DNA from: Desulfobacteraceae bacterium | Lineage (GTDB): Bacteria; Desulfobacterota; DSM-4660; Desulfatiglandales; Desulfatiglandaceae | Direction: 5' to 3' | Length of the DNA: 8,127 nucleotides | Assembly: GCA_013203065.1 (NCBI GenBank) | Contig: JABMQV010000501.1 | Location: 1-8,127, forward strand | Shown here: positions 1 through 6,432 of the stretch, piece by piece | How the letters are laid out: the number at the start of each line of letters is the position of its first letter | Numbering within the stretch: position 1 is the first letter of the stretch | Program-made: the position numbers and the translations under genes | Notes under the pieces: generated by a model | Databases searched by the model: none | The model's input: only the letters and a program-made list of their open reading frames with translations | What the model was told of the DNA's origin: nothing

Positions 1-360
1 CCCGTTTTCATTCCGGCTCAGATGCATCCCGTGGTTCTCCATCCAGACAGCCTGCTCCCAGCCGGACTCGACGATCTTTTTTATGACATTCTGGTCCGCA
101 CTGCAGTCAGAGCCTTTCCATGTGTCGAACATGTGATAAATGGTCTTGTCGACCGGATCGGCCGGGTCTACCGCGGCCATTCCACCCTGTGCAGTCTGGG
201 TGTGGGATTTCTGGGGGTTTGCCACTTTGGTGACGGCCACGATATTCGTCCCCGGTCTCTTTTCCAAAATCTCGGCTGCGCATCGGAGACCTGCTCCCCC
301 AGCCCCGATAATCAGGACATCGCACTGAATTTTTGATGAAATACTAAATTTTTCTGCCAT
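1..360 (-). CDS. sdhA: Succinate dehydrogenase/fumarate reductase flavoprotein subunit, N-terminal part
   Basis: This is the start of the FAD subunit that oxidises succinate to fumarate (or the reverse) on the cytoplasmic face of the membrane complex. Only 120 codons are present; the gene runs off the left edge. The N-terminus carries the dinucleotide-binding glycine motif GAGGAGLR (residues 19-26). At residues 52-60 is SHTQTAQGG, the family signature in which the histidine (His53) carries covalently bound FAD. The ATG at 360 is preceded by GTGGAG (369-374) with 8 bases of spacing, which supports this start. It lies 111 bases downstream of the cytochrome b gene, giving the order C-A; the iron-sulfur subunit (B) is expected beyond the window. 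The direction of catalysis, and so sdhA versus frdA, cannot be told from this fragment. Fumarate reductase-like paralogs such as L-aspartate oxidase are less likely given the neighbouring membrane anchor. Confidence 0.93.
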   Translation of the reverse strand, partial: MAEKFSISSKIQCDVLIIGAGGAGLRCAAEILEKRPGTNIVAVTKVANPQKSHTQTAQGGMAAVDPADPVDKTIYHMFDTWKGSDCSADQNVIKKIVESGWEQAVWMENHGMHLSRNENG

Positions 361-471
361 AGATAAATCTCCACAAGTAACTCGCTTTGCTCGCGACTGG
401 GGACGGGGAAGCGGTTGTGAAATTCCCAAAATCTATTTGGCCCTCACCCAAAGGCGAGCATTTATCCCCGG

Positions 472-1299
472 TCAAATGGTAATGGTCAATCTAATGCCGA
501 CCCATGCAAAGATAAGAACGATTACGGTAATCACACAAACCAGCGCCACCCTCAATATCCGCGAGGAGAGGTGCTCGCTAAATACGGAATAGAGGCCATA
601 TCCTCCGTGGTAAAGAGCAGCCACAATGAGTGCCAGATCAACAACCTTAATAAACCAGCTTTGCATCCTTTTGATCACCACGCCCGCCTCCATACCCACC
701 GAGGGGTTAAGGTGCATAAATAGAAGGTGCGCCGGTACCATAACAAGCAGGAAGGCCCCACTGATTCTTTGAAGCTTCCAGAGGATAGCGTGATCACTTC
801 TCCAGATCCTCTGGGCAACCCCGTATGCAACAACGAGTGCTATTACGAGGGTAAGCAGCCAGAAGAGAAACGGAGACACGTTCTGGTTGCCCAATATCAT
901 AAACACCCCCACAAGCGCTATATAGACAACAGAGAGCGAGACCATCCAGCGGATCAGGGTATCGTCGTTTCTCTTGCCAAAGATCTCATACAGGATGAGT
1001 CTTCCTCCGTTTAGGGTATGAAATATGACAGGGATGGACAGGACCCATTGAAGAAAGGCGAAGATTACCCATCTGAAAACCCCCATGTTTTCATCGTAAG
1101 CGCTGGGTGCACACAAGAAAGCAAGGAAGTAGATGTGGAGCCAGACCCAGATCACCAGCAGGATTCCCGCAACCCGGTTGCACCAGCTTATAATAAAGGG
1201 CCAACCCCTTGTCCTGGCATAAAAAGAGACGTATGGAAGCCTTTCCAACTGCCTGAGAATAAGCGATTCTGGCCTTCCGTTCACCAAGTTCGTGGGCAT
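472..1299 (-). CDS. sdhC: Succinate dehydrogenase/fumarate reductase cytochrome b membrane anchor (SdhC-SdhD-like single chain)
   Basis: This 275-residue membrane protein should anchor the SdhA/SdhB pair, bind heme b and exchange electrons with quinone. About seven hydrophobic segments are visible, near residues 35-61, 73-97, 117-137, 143-165, 174-196, 214-240 and 248-270. The first half matches SdhC: Ser38 and Arg42 have the S-x3-R spacing of the E. coli quinone-site residues, and His94-x3-Gly-x-Arg matches the SdhC heme-ligand motif. The second half resembles SdhD: Arg178 precedes a helix with His191, and His231-x3-Gly is followed by an acidic residue (Glu242) where E. coli SdhD has Asp82. 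His55, His94, His191 and His231 could ligate two hemes, as in Wolinella FrdC (256 residues). I chose the ATG at 1299 because AGGGGG (1308-1313) lies 8 bases upstream; an in-frame GTG at 1350 would add 17 residues but has no such site. Family assignment is firm; heme number is inferred. Confidence 0.9.
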   Translation of the reverse strand: MPTNLVNGRPESLILRQLERLPYVSFYARTRGWPFIISWCNRVAGILLVIWVWLHIYFLAFLCAPSAYDENMGVFRWVIFAFLQWVLSIPVIFHTLNGGRLILYEIFGKRNDDTLIRWMVSLSVVYIALVGVFMILGNQNVSPFLFWLLTLVIALVVAYGVAQRIWRSDHAILWKLQRISGAFLLVMVPAHLLFMHLNPSVGMEAGVVIKRMQSWFIKVVDLALIVAALYHGGYGLYSVFSEHLSSRILRVALVCVITVIVLIFAWVGIRLTITI

Positions 1300-1307
1300 A
1301 AAAATTT

Positions 1308-1313
1308 CCCCCT
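1308..1313 (-). promoter_or_regulatory. Ribosome binding site of the cytochrome b gene
   Basis: AGGGGG on the minus strand lies 8 bases before the ATG at 1299. It decides between this start and the in-frame GTG at 1350, which has no comparable site. Confidence 0.75.
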
Positions 1314-1339
1314 GAAAAAATTGCTTATCCTGCTTTGAA

Positions 1340-1345
1340 ATTATA
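1340..1345 (-). promoter_or_regulatory. Candidate -10 box upstream of the cytochrome b gene
   Basis: The minus strand reads TATAAT here, 40 bases before the cytochrome b start, inside a 119-base gap after the fumarase gene. No good -35 hexamer lies 16-18 bases upstream; that stretch is only T-rich. CACGCG occurs twice on the plus strand just upstream (1348-1353 and 1378-1383), 30 bases apart. A separate promoter for the sdh genes is possible but weakly supported, and the genes may simply be co-transcribed with fumarase. Confidence 0.3.
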
Positions 1346-1418
1346 ATCACGCGTTGCTACAAAAAATACATCAAGAACACGCGAGTCCAATCCATTGAAG
1401 AAACCCTAAGGAGCTATA

Positions 1419-2264
1419 TCAGAGGATCGCCTCTTTGTGGCGGTGGCAATGACACTGGATGTTTACAGCCACTGGGAGGCTGCCAATGTGAGTAGGATAG
1501 GTCTCAATGTGAACATCCAGCGCAGTCATCCTGCCGCCGAAGCCCTGTGGGCCTATCCCCAGCTCGTTGATCTCTTTCTGAAGTTTCTGCTCAAGCCTTG
1601 CGATCTCAGGATTCGAGTGCCTCTGACCAATGGGGCGAAGCAACGACTTTTTGGCGATTATTGCGGCTTTTTCCAGGTTTCCCCCTATCCCCACACCCAC
1701 TATGACCGGCGGGCACGCATTCGCCCCGGCCTCCTCAATCCTTTCAATCACATATTTCATTACTCCCTCAATTCCCACAGCAGGAGCGAAGAGGACCACC
1801 CGGCTCATATTCTCAGCGCCAAACCCCTTCGTGGCCACCACCAACCTAAGTTTATCGCCCGGCACAATCTCTGTGTGGATAATGGCCGGCGTGTTATCTC
1901 CAAAGTTTTTCCTTATCAACGGGTCCAGAGAAGATTTCCTGAGATACCCATCCCTGTAACCCTGGCGTACCCCTTCGTTAATGGATTCGGTGAGATCTCC
2001 ACCAACCACATGCACATCCTGCCCAAGCTCAACAAAGACAACGGCCAAACCCGTATCTTGACATAACGCAATGCCTTCCTCTTTCGCGATCTTGGCATTT
2101 TCAAGGATTTGCAGGAAAACATCTTTGCCTATGGGGGATTCTTCTGTTTCATAGCCATTCCTGAGGGCCTCCATCATATCTTCACCCAGAACGGTATTGG
2201 CTTCTATGCATAAGCGCCTCACGGTCTTGGTGATTTCTTGAGCTGATATTTCCCTGACTTCCAC
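1419..2264 (-). CDS. fumA: Fumarate hydratase class I, alpha subunit (two-subunit type)
   Basis: Class I fumarases hydrate fumarate to L-malate using an oxygen-sensitive 4Fe-4S cluster. In many anaerobes the enzyme is split into alpha and beta chains, and the 281 residues here match the usual alpha length. Diagnostic stretches are ALCQDTGLAVVFVELG (66-81), NTPAIIHTEIVPGD (124-137), NACPPVIVGVGIGGN (182-196) and the C-terminal CHCHRHKEAIL. Cys68, Cys184 and Cys271 sit where the three cluster ligands are expected. The start is GTG at 2264, supported by GAGGGAG (2271-2277) with 6 bases of spacing; the only nearby ATG (2283) is out of frame. The beta subunit is not the next gene: the cytochrome b follows instead, so beta should lie elsewhere, perhaps beyond sdhAB. 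Tartrate dehydratase alpha (TtdA) and mesaconase are close relatives and cannot be fully excluded, but the adjacent sdh genes favour fumarase. Confidence 0.9.
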   Translation of the reverse strand: MEVREISAQEITKTVRRLCIEANTVLGEDMMEALRNGYETEESPIGKDVFLQILENAKIAKEEGIALCQDTGLAVVFVELGQDVHVVGGDLTESINEGVRQGYRDGYLRKSSLDPLIRKNFGDNTPAIIHTEIVPGDKLRLVVATKGFGAENMSRVVLFAPAVGIEGVMKYVIERIEEAGANACPPVIVGVGIGGNLEKAAIIAKKSLLRPIGQRHSNPEIARLEQKLQKEINELGIGPQGFGGRMTALDVHIETYPTHIGSLPVAVNIQCHCHRHKEAIL

Positions 2265-2327
2265 TTGAGACTCCCTCGATCATTGGATTGAAAGCGCAGC
2301 AACCACGGATCGGGCCATATGGGGATT

Positions 2328-3533
2328 CTATTCCAGACCCAATTCTCTCAATTTGGCCGGTTCTGGTTCGCCTTTTTCACTCCAGCCTCTCATCCCGTAG
2401 TATAAGGAGCGGGCAGCCAGGAACCGTTCTTTGGACACTTTCTCCCCCCCTTCAAATCCGTCGGCCAAATCTTCCTCAAAAAAACGCCGGGGCAGCATGT
2501 CCTCTTCCACCCCTTCCCTGAGATTGTAAAGCCGCTCGAGATTCCAGATTCTTTCCCCGGCCTGTTTCAGATCCTGTTCCGTACAACTAAAATCGGTTAC
2601 TGCTGAGAAAAGGTCCGCGAGAACCGGCCATGTAAATCCACCATTTCCTACCGAATTTGCACATGCAGAGCGAGTCATCGATGGCCATGAGATGCTCTTT
2701 GTCCAAGAGCAGATCAACATGCTGTTCAAAGCTGTCTTTTTCCACTTCATCCGTAAAGATTTCGTTGACATAGGAAGTCGCACGCAGATGGTCAGCCCCT
2801 CGATTGCTGGTTGCCAGTGAAAAGCCGGTACCAAAAGACCGACGGGATTCATACCCTGGAAATTCCTGCCCTTTGATGTGGATCAAACGGGAGAGTGCTT
2901 CTTCCCCCAGGTCTTTTGCCGTTTCGTAAGAACCCTCGGCAAGCAGATCCCCAATCCCCTGCCGGTGGGCTATCTTGGGGATTAAGCTCACTATTCCCTC
3001 GTGATTCCCCCAAGTCAGTGAAACGCCATCCAGTTTCTTATTATCTACTATCCCCAAATCATATGGATCCATAAGAAATGCGAAGGTATCCCCGCATGAA
3101 ATGGTATCAAGTCCAAGATCGTTACACAAATAGTTGGCCATCAGGATGGACTCAAGATTGGCGTTGCAGCAGTTTGATCCAAAGGCCATGAGTGTTTCGA
3201 ATTCAGGTCCTTCAATTTCTTCCAGTTGATATGGCCCGTCCGGAATGCTGTGAACATTGCCGCACTTCAATGGGCAGTTGAAGCATCCCTTGTCTTTTAC
3301 AAAGTACTGTTTTTTCAAGGCATCGCCGTCAATCCTATGTGCTTCAGGAAAATAGGATTTTCAGGAGAGAGTGGGTCAATATTTGCCGGAGACATATCCA
3401 TAAGAAACTTGATCCCGGCCCCCCTTCCACCTACAAACTTGGAGATGATCTGGTCGTCAATTTCTTTGGTTCCTGTCTTGTTATTTGATAGGTCTACGGC
3501 TAAAAGTTTTCCTGAAAAACCTTTTCCTCCCAT
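2328..3533 (-). pseudogene. Aldehyde:ferredoxin oxidoreductase (tungsten enzyme family), internally deleted and frameshifted
   Basis: Intact members are about 600 residues and oxidise aldehydes to acids with tungstopterin and a 4Fe-4S cluster; this locus spans only about 402 codons. It begins with a normal N-terminus (MGGKGFSGKLL, then GGRGAGIKFL and DPLSPENP) from the ATG at 3533, supported by AGGAGG (3541-3546). Near 3330-3355 homology jumps, in a different frame, to the middle of the family: CFNCPLKCG (C-x2-C-x3-C cluster motif), GPEFETLMAFGSN, GLDTIS and ATSNRGADHLRA. About 200 codons that should hold much of the tungstopterin-binding half are missing. The fourth cluster cysteine region (DDSLCMCKF) ends in a second frameshift around 2640-2655, after which the C-terminus (ERIWNLERLYNLREG ... 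YYGMRGW ... LRELGLE) continues in another frame to the TAG at 2328. It lies 99 bases downstream of the flavin oxidoreductase. Genuine decay is the simplest reading; an assembly error is the alternative. Confidence 0.88.
3331..3359. repeat. 8-bp inverted repeat at the oxidoreductase deletion junction
   Basis: AATCCTAT (3331-3338) and ATAGGATT (3352-3359) are perfect inverted copies separated by 13 bases. They bracket the place where the oxidoreductase reading jumps from the N-terminal domain to the middle of the protein, and so may mark the deletion junction. Confidence 0.6.
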
Positions 3534-3540
3534 AGTATTG

Positions 3541-3546
3541 CCTCCT
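3541..3546 (-). promoter_or_regulatory. Ribosome binding site of the broken oxidoreductase gene
   Basis: A perfect AGGAGG on the minus strand lies 7 bases before the ATG at 3533. It fixes the original start and rules out the in-frame TTG at 3608 as the natural start. Confidence 0.8.
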
Positions 3547-3558
3547 TCACTATCAAAG

Positions 3559-3596
3559 CCCAGGTTACTGTGCGTGATTATCCTGGGATATTCCAG
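3559..3596 (-). other. Possible competing hairpins in the oxidoreductase leader
   Basis: CCCAGG (3559-3564) and CCTGGG (3582-3587) can pair across a 17-base loop, while CTGG (3583-3586) can instead pair with CCAG (3593-3596). The two pairings exclude each other. They lie between the flavin oxidoreductase stop and the ribosome binding site of the broken gene. The stems are short and there is no U-run, so any regulatory role is speculative. Confidence 0.2.
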
Positions 3597-3632
3597 CGTT
3601 CCTGACAAAAAAGATACACTTTTGGCAAATAT

Positions 3633-5576
3633 CTAAATCCTCCTGCCAACCTCGGCACCATCGGCAATAGCTTCCATGATTGCCCCCTCCTTTGAACAGT
3701 TGCCGATCGCATGAACTTCAAATGACATTTCCTTCAGATCGTCCTGTAACACCCTGTTTGGCTCTACGCCAACGGCAATCACAATACTATCTACATCCCT
3801 TAGTGTTATAGTGGCCCCGTCACGGACAATCGTTACCTCTTTTCCGGAAACAGCCTTCACTTCCGACTTGTTAAAGACATTGATACTGCTGCGTATCAAG
3901 CGTTTCATCAACACAGGTCTCACCGTAAGGCCCACGTCAGAGCCAATCCTGTTTGCCTTTTCCACAACAATAACTTCATGGCCATATTTTTCCAAGAATT
4001 CTGCCGTCTCCAGACCGATCCTTCCGCCGCCGACGATAACCACCTTGGGTCCCGTTTCCCAGGTTTCATCCAGGACACTCCAGGCTGAAACCACTGTTGA
4101 AGCACCCTCCCACTCCTCATCTAGCCTTTTGGGCTTACCCCCGGTAGCCAGGATGACCACATCGGGTCGTATTTCATCAAATAGTCGTGTTGTGGCGTCT
4201 GTTTCAAGATTCAGGTCTATTTGAAGCTTGGCGATCTGGTTTTGATAGTAATCAATAATGTATTGTATCTCCTCTTTTCCAGGTGCCTTGCAAGCAAGAT
4301 TCAACTGGCCGCCAATCCTGGTCTGCTTCTCGTAAATGCTCACTTCATGTCCCCTGAGAGATGCGACTCGGGCCGCCTCAAGCCCTGCGGGACCGGCCCC
4401 GATGATAGCCACCTTCCTTTTTTCTTTGGCGGGTTTGATTTCATACTCTTTCTCACGCCCAACCTCGGGGTTAAGCACACAGGTGATGTGTGTTTTGTTT
4501 TTCAAAAGGACATCGAGACATCCAGTGTTGCAGGCAATACAGCGTATGATGTCCTCATAACGTCCTTCCTGAGCCTTGTTTGGCCAATGGGGGTCCGCGA
4601 GAAACTGGCGGCCCACAGCCACCATGTCCGCCTTGCCCTCGTCCAGGAATCGCGCAGCCATAACAGGACAATTGATGCGCCCCACGCCCACTACCGGAAT
4701 GCTGACGACCTTTTTCATTGCAGCTGCAGAGGCCATAAAATACCCGTGGGGATAATAATTACACGGGATCAGCCTGGCCAGTTTATGTGGCTGTTCAAGG
4801 GACGAGCCGGAGACATCCAGCAGATCTACGCCGGCCCCCTCGAGTCTCTGAGCGAACAGGGTCGATTCGGCCAACTCCAGGCCTCCCTGGAAAAGTTCCT
4901 CTGCACTGAGCCTGTAGAAAACCGGGTAATCCTCGCCGCACATCTTTTTCACCCTTCGCACCACCTGCAGCGGCAGACGCATGCGGTTCTCCAGTGAACC
5001 CCCGTACTGATCGGTACGTTTGTTGGTGAAAGGGGAAAGGAACTGAGCAAGGAGATAGCCATGGGCCCCATGGATCTCAACCGCGTCAAAACCGGCTTCT
5101 TTGATCCGCCTGGCGGCGTTTGCGTACTTATCAACAAGTTCCTGAATCTCTTCGGCAGCAAATTCCACCGAGACCTCCCCGGTGGTGGGGTTTGAATAGG
5201 TCGATGGGGCCACGGTCTGGAGACCCGTGGCGTCCTCCGAGAGGATCCTTCCGTTGTGGTTGATTTGAGCGGCTGCTAAGGCCCCGTGCTCCTGAATGCC
5301 CTCAGCGACCATCCTCAATCCGGGGATATATTTGTCTTCGGAGGCGCCCATGCCGAAGGTCCGGTGTTTGGCAGCCCATTCAATAAAGAGTGCCTCCAGG
5401 ATGATTACCCCGGCCCCGCCTTTGGCGCGTTCAGCGTAATAATCACGATTCCTTTCGCTTGCGAAACCATCCCCAAAGGCCATGTTCGCGTTTATCGGGG
5501 GCATGACGATACGGTTTCGAGAAGTGACTCTTCCAATTTTTATCGGGTCAAAGAGGCTCTTTACCTTGCTATCCAT
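3633..5576 (-). CDS. NADH:flavin oxidoreductase of the 2,4-dienoyl-CoA reductase/enoate reductase type (OYE barrel + 4Fe-4S + FAD/NAD domains)
   Basis: This 647-residue cytoplasmic flavoenzyme probably reduces an activated C=C bond with NAD(P)H, as FadH, clostridial 2-enoate reductase and BaiCD/BaiH do. Residues 1 to about 340 form the old-yellow-enzyme TIM barrel that binds FMN; the active-site motif HGAHGYLLAQFLSPF (169-183) includes His169, His172 and Tyr174, followed by DQYGGSLENR. Cys346, Cys349, Cys353 and Cys366 form the C-x2-C-x3-C-x12-C cluster motif, nearly the spacing of FadH. FAD binding is shown by IIGAGPAGLEAA (391-402) and NAD(P)H binding by VIVGGGRIGLETAE (513-526). Length agrees with FadH (about 670). 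The ATG at 5576 has GGAGG (5584-5588) with 7 bases of spacing; an upstream in-frame GTG at 5624 lacks one. It follows a GntR regulator gene and precedes a broken aldehyde oxidoreductase. The exact substrate is unknown; trimethylamine dehydrogenase has the same layout but is a less likely match. Confidence 0.93.
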   Translation of the reverse strand: MDSKVKSLFDPIKIGRVTSRNRIVMPPINANMAFGDGFASERNRDYYAERAKGGAGVIILEALFIEWAAKHRTFGMGASEDKYIPGLRMVAEGIQEHGALAAAQINHNGRILSEDATGLQTVAPSTYSNPTTGEVSVEFAAEEIQELVDKYANAARRIKEAGFDAVEIHGAHGYLLAQFLSPFTNKRTDQYGGSLENRMRLPLQVVRRVKKMCGEDYPVFYRLSAEELFQGGLELAESTLFAQRLEGAGVDLLDVSGSSLEQPHKLARLIPCNYYPHGYFMASAAAMKKVVSIPVVGVGRINCPVMAARFLDEGKADMVAVGRQFLADPHWPNKAQEGRYEDIIRCIACNTGCLDVLLKNKTHITCVLNPEVGREKEYEIKPAKEKRKVAIIGAGPAGLEAARVASLRGHEVSIYEKQTRIGGQLNLACKAPGKEEIQYIIDYYQNQIAKLQIDLNLETDATTRLFDEIRPDVVILATGGKPKRLDEEWEGASTVVSAWSVLDETWETGPKVVIVGGGRIGLETAEFLEKYGHEVIVVEKANRIGSDVGLTVRPVLMKRLIRSSINVFNKSEVKAVSGKEVTIVRDGATITLRDVDSIVIAVGVEPNRVLQDDLKEMSFEVHAIGNCSKEGAIMEAIADGAEVGRRI

Positions 5577-5583
5577 CACTGTA

Positions 5584-5588
5584 CCTCC
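5584..5588 (-). promoter_or_regulatory. Ribosome binding site of the flavin oxidoreductase gene
   Basis: GGAGG on the minus strand lies 7 bases before the ATG at 5576. It decides this start over the in-frame GTG at 5624, which would add 16 residues of non-conserved sequence. Confidence 0.8.
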
Positions 5589-5618
5589 AAGATGATATCG
5601 ATATTTGGTTGTTTTTTC

Positions 5619-5639
5619 GTGCACCTAATTTTTTTGCAC
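5619..5639. promoter_or_regulatory. Operator-like inverted repeat upstream of the flavin oxidoreductase gene
   Basis: GTGCA (5619-5623) and TGCAC (5635-5639) are inverted copies separated by 11 A/T-rich bases. They lie in the 118-base gap between the GntR regulator gene and the flavin oxidoreductase gene. Centre-to-centre spacing is about 16 bases, which would suit a dimeric regulator. The gap also has two TTGAC elements on the minus strand (5663-5667 and 5674-5678), but I could not pair either with a convincing -10 box. No classic FadR-type site is obvious. Confidence 0.3.
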
Positions 5640-5694
5640 AGTCCGTGAATTCCTCATTCAGGGTCAACACTGGAGTCAATAGCACTGGCCACCA

Positions 5695-6393
5695 TTACAG
5701 GCCCATTCTGCCATCCAGGTAATCCAGGAATTTATCCAGATGGCTTTCAATGTGGTCTCGAACTACCTTTTCAATCTCTTTTTCATCTGAGTTCCTGTTT
5801 TCAAAGAGCCTTGAAATGTTTTCATGCACTTCCAGCCCCTCAGAATGATTTTCCCTGTAATATTGATAGGACACATAATACCACATTCTGTGCATCCTCA
5901 AGGTTCGCAGTATGTTGATAAGCGTGTCATTTCGAGAGGCATTGATAAAAATCTCATGGAATCTGTGGTGATGTTCTCTATAAACCTTGGCAGCTTCTCT
6001 GTTTTGTCCCGCACTCCTCATCCCCTCGAGGGCCTGCTTCAGCTCTTTGAGCTCCTTTTCTGTCATCTTTGAAGAGGCCTGTCTCGCAGCCAGGCCTTCA
6101 AGGGCTGCCCGCACGGGAAAATTTTCCCGGATGTCCTTTTCGGTGATGGCTTTAACAAAAGTCCCTTTGCGGGGTACGATAACCACAAGTCCCCGTTTCT
6201 CCAGATCCCGAAAGGCCTCTCGCAAGGGGGAACGACTGATCCCGAATTGTTTTTGCAGTTCTGCCTCAAGGAGCTGTTCGCCTTGCTTGAGAGTACCTTC
6301 CAAGATGGCATCCGTCAAAATTTGAGAAACCTGCTCTCCCAGAACAGCGGGTTGGAAATCATGCAATTTGATTTTTTTTGTAAGGTCTTTCAT
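5695..6393 (-). CDS. GntR-family transcriptional regulator, FadR subfamily (wHTH + FCD domain)
   Basis: This 232-residue DNA-binding regulator probably senses an organic acid or acyl-CoA intermediate of the surrounding pathway. Residues 15-80 form the GntR winged helix-turn-helix, with the typical run FGISRSPLREAFRDLEKRGL (50-69) and the wing VIVPRKGTFV (71-80). Residues 85-225 are an alpha-helical FCD ligand domain; His146 (FHEIF), His190 and His214 could be the metal-binding histidines of this domain, and His142 stands where an Asp is usual. The ATG at 6393 has only a weak ribosome site (AGG-like, near 6403), so expression may be low or coupled to the upstream lyase gene, whose stop lies 39 bases away. 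It sits between the lyase and flavin reductase genes on the same strand, which suggests local control and possibly autoregulation. The effector and binding site are not known. Confidence 0.93.
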   Translation of the reverse strand: MKDLTKKIKLHDFQPAVLGEQVSQILTDAILEGTLKQGEQLLEAELQKQFGISRSPLREAFRDLEKRGLVVIVPRKGTFVKAITEKDIRENFPVRAALEGLAARQASSKMTEKELKELKQALEGMRSAGQNREAAKVYREHHHRFHEIFINASRNDTLINILRTLRMHRMWYYVSYQYYRENHSEGLEVHENISRLFENRNSDEKEIEKVVRDHIESHLDKFLDYLDGRMGL

Positions 6394-6432
6394 CTTTAGT
6401 CAACCTATTATCGACCCTCTTTCTTTTTCCGA

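Noticed and set aside
443..458. A small stem (CTCACC/GGCGAG with one G-U pair when read as minus-strand RNA) after the cytochrome b stop
   Set aside because: It is only 6 bp and lacks a following U-run; it is too weak to call a terminator between the cytochrome b gene and sdhA.
1437..2066. A 209-codon plus-strand open frame opposite the fumarase gene
   Set aside because: It is a shadow: the minus strand encodes a complete fumarase alpha subunit here with all conserved motifs, and the plus-strand peptide shows no family pattern.
2587..3318. The middle oxidoreductase segment as an independent short gene starting with TTG
   Set aside because: It has no ribosome binding site of its own, begins in the middle of the family's sequence and lacks the N- and C-terminal parts, which lie in other frames on each side.
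4221..4997. A 258-codon plus-strand open frame opposite the flavin oxidoreductase
   Set aside because: It overlaps the well-conserved barrel and cluster region of the oxidoreductase on the other strand and resembles no known protein.
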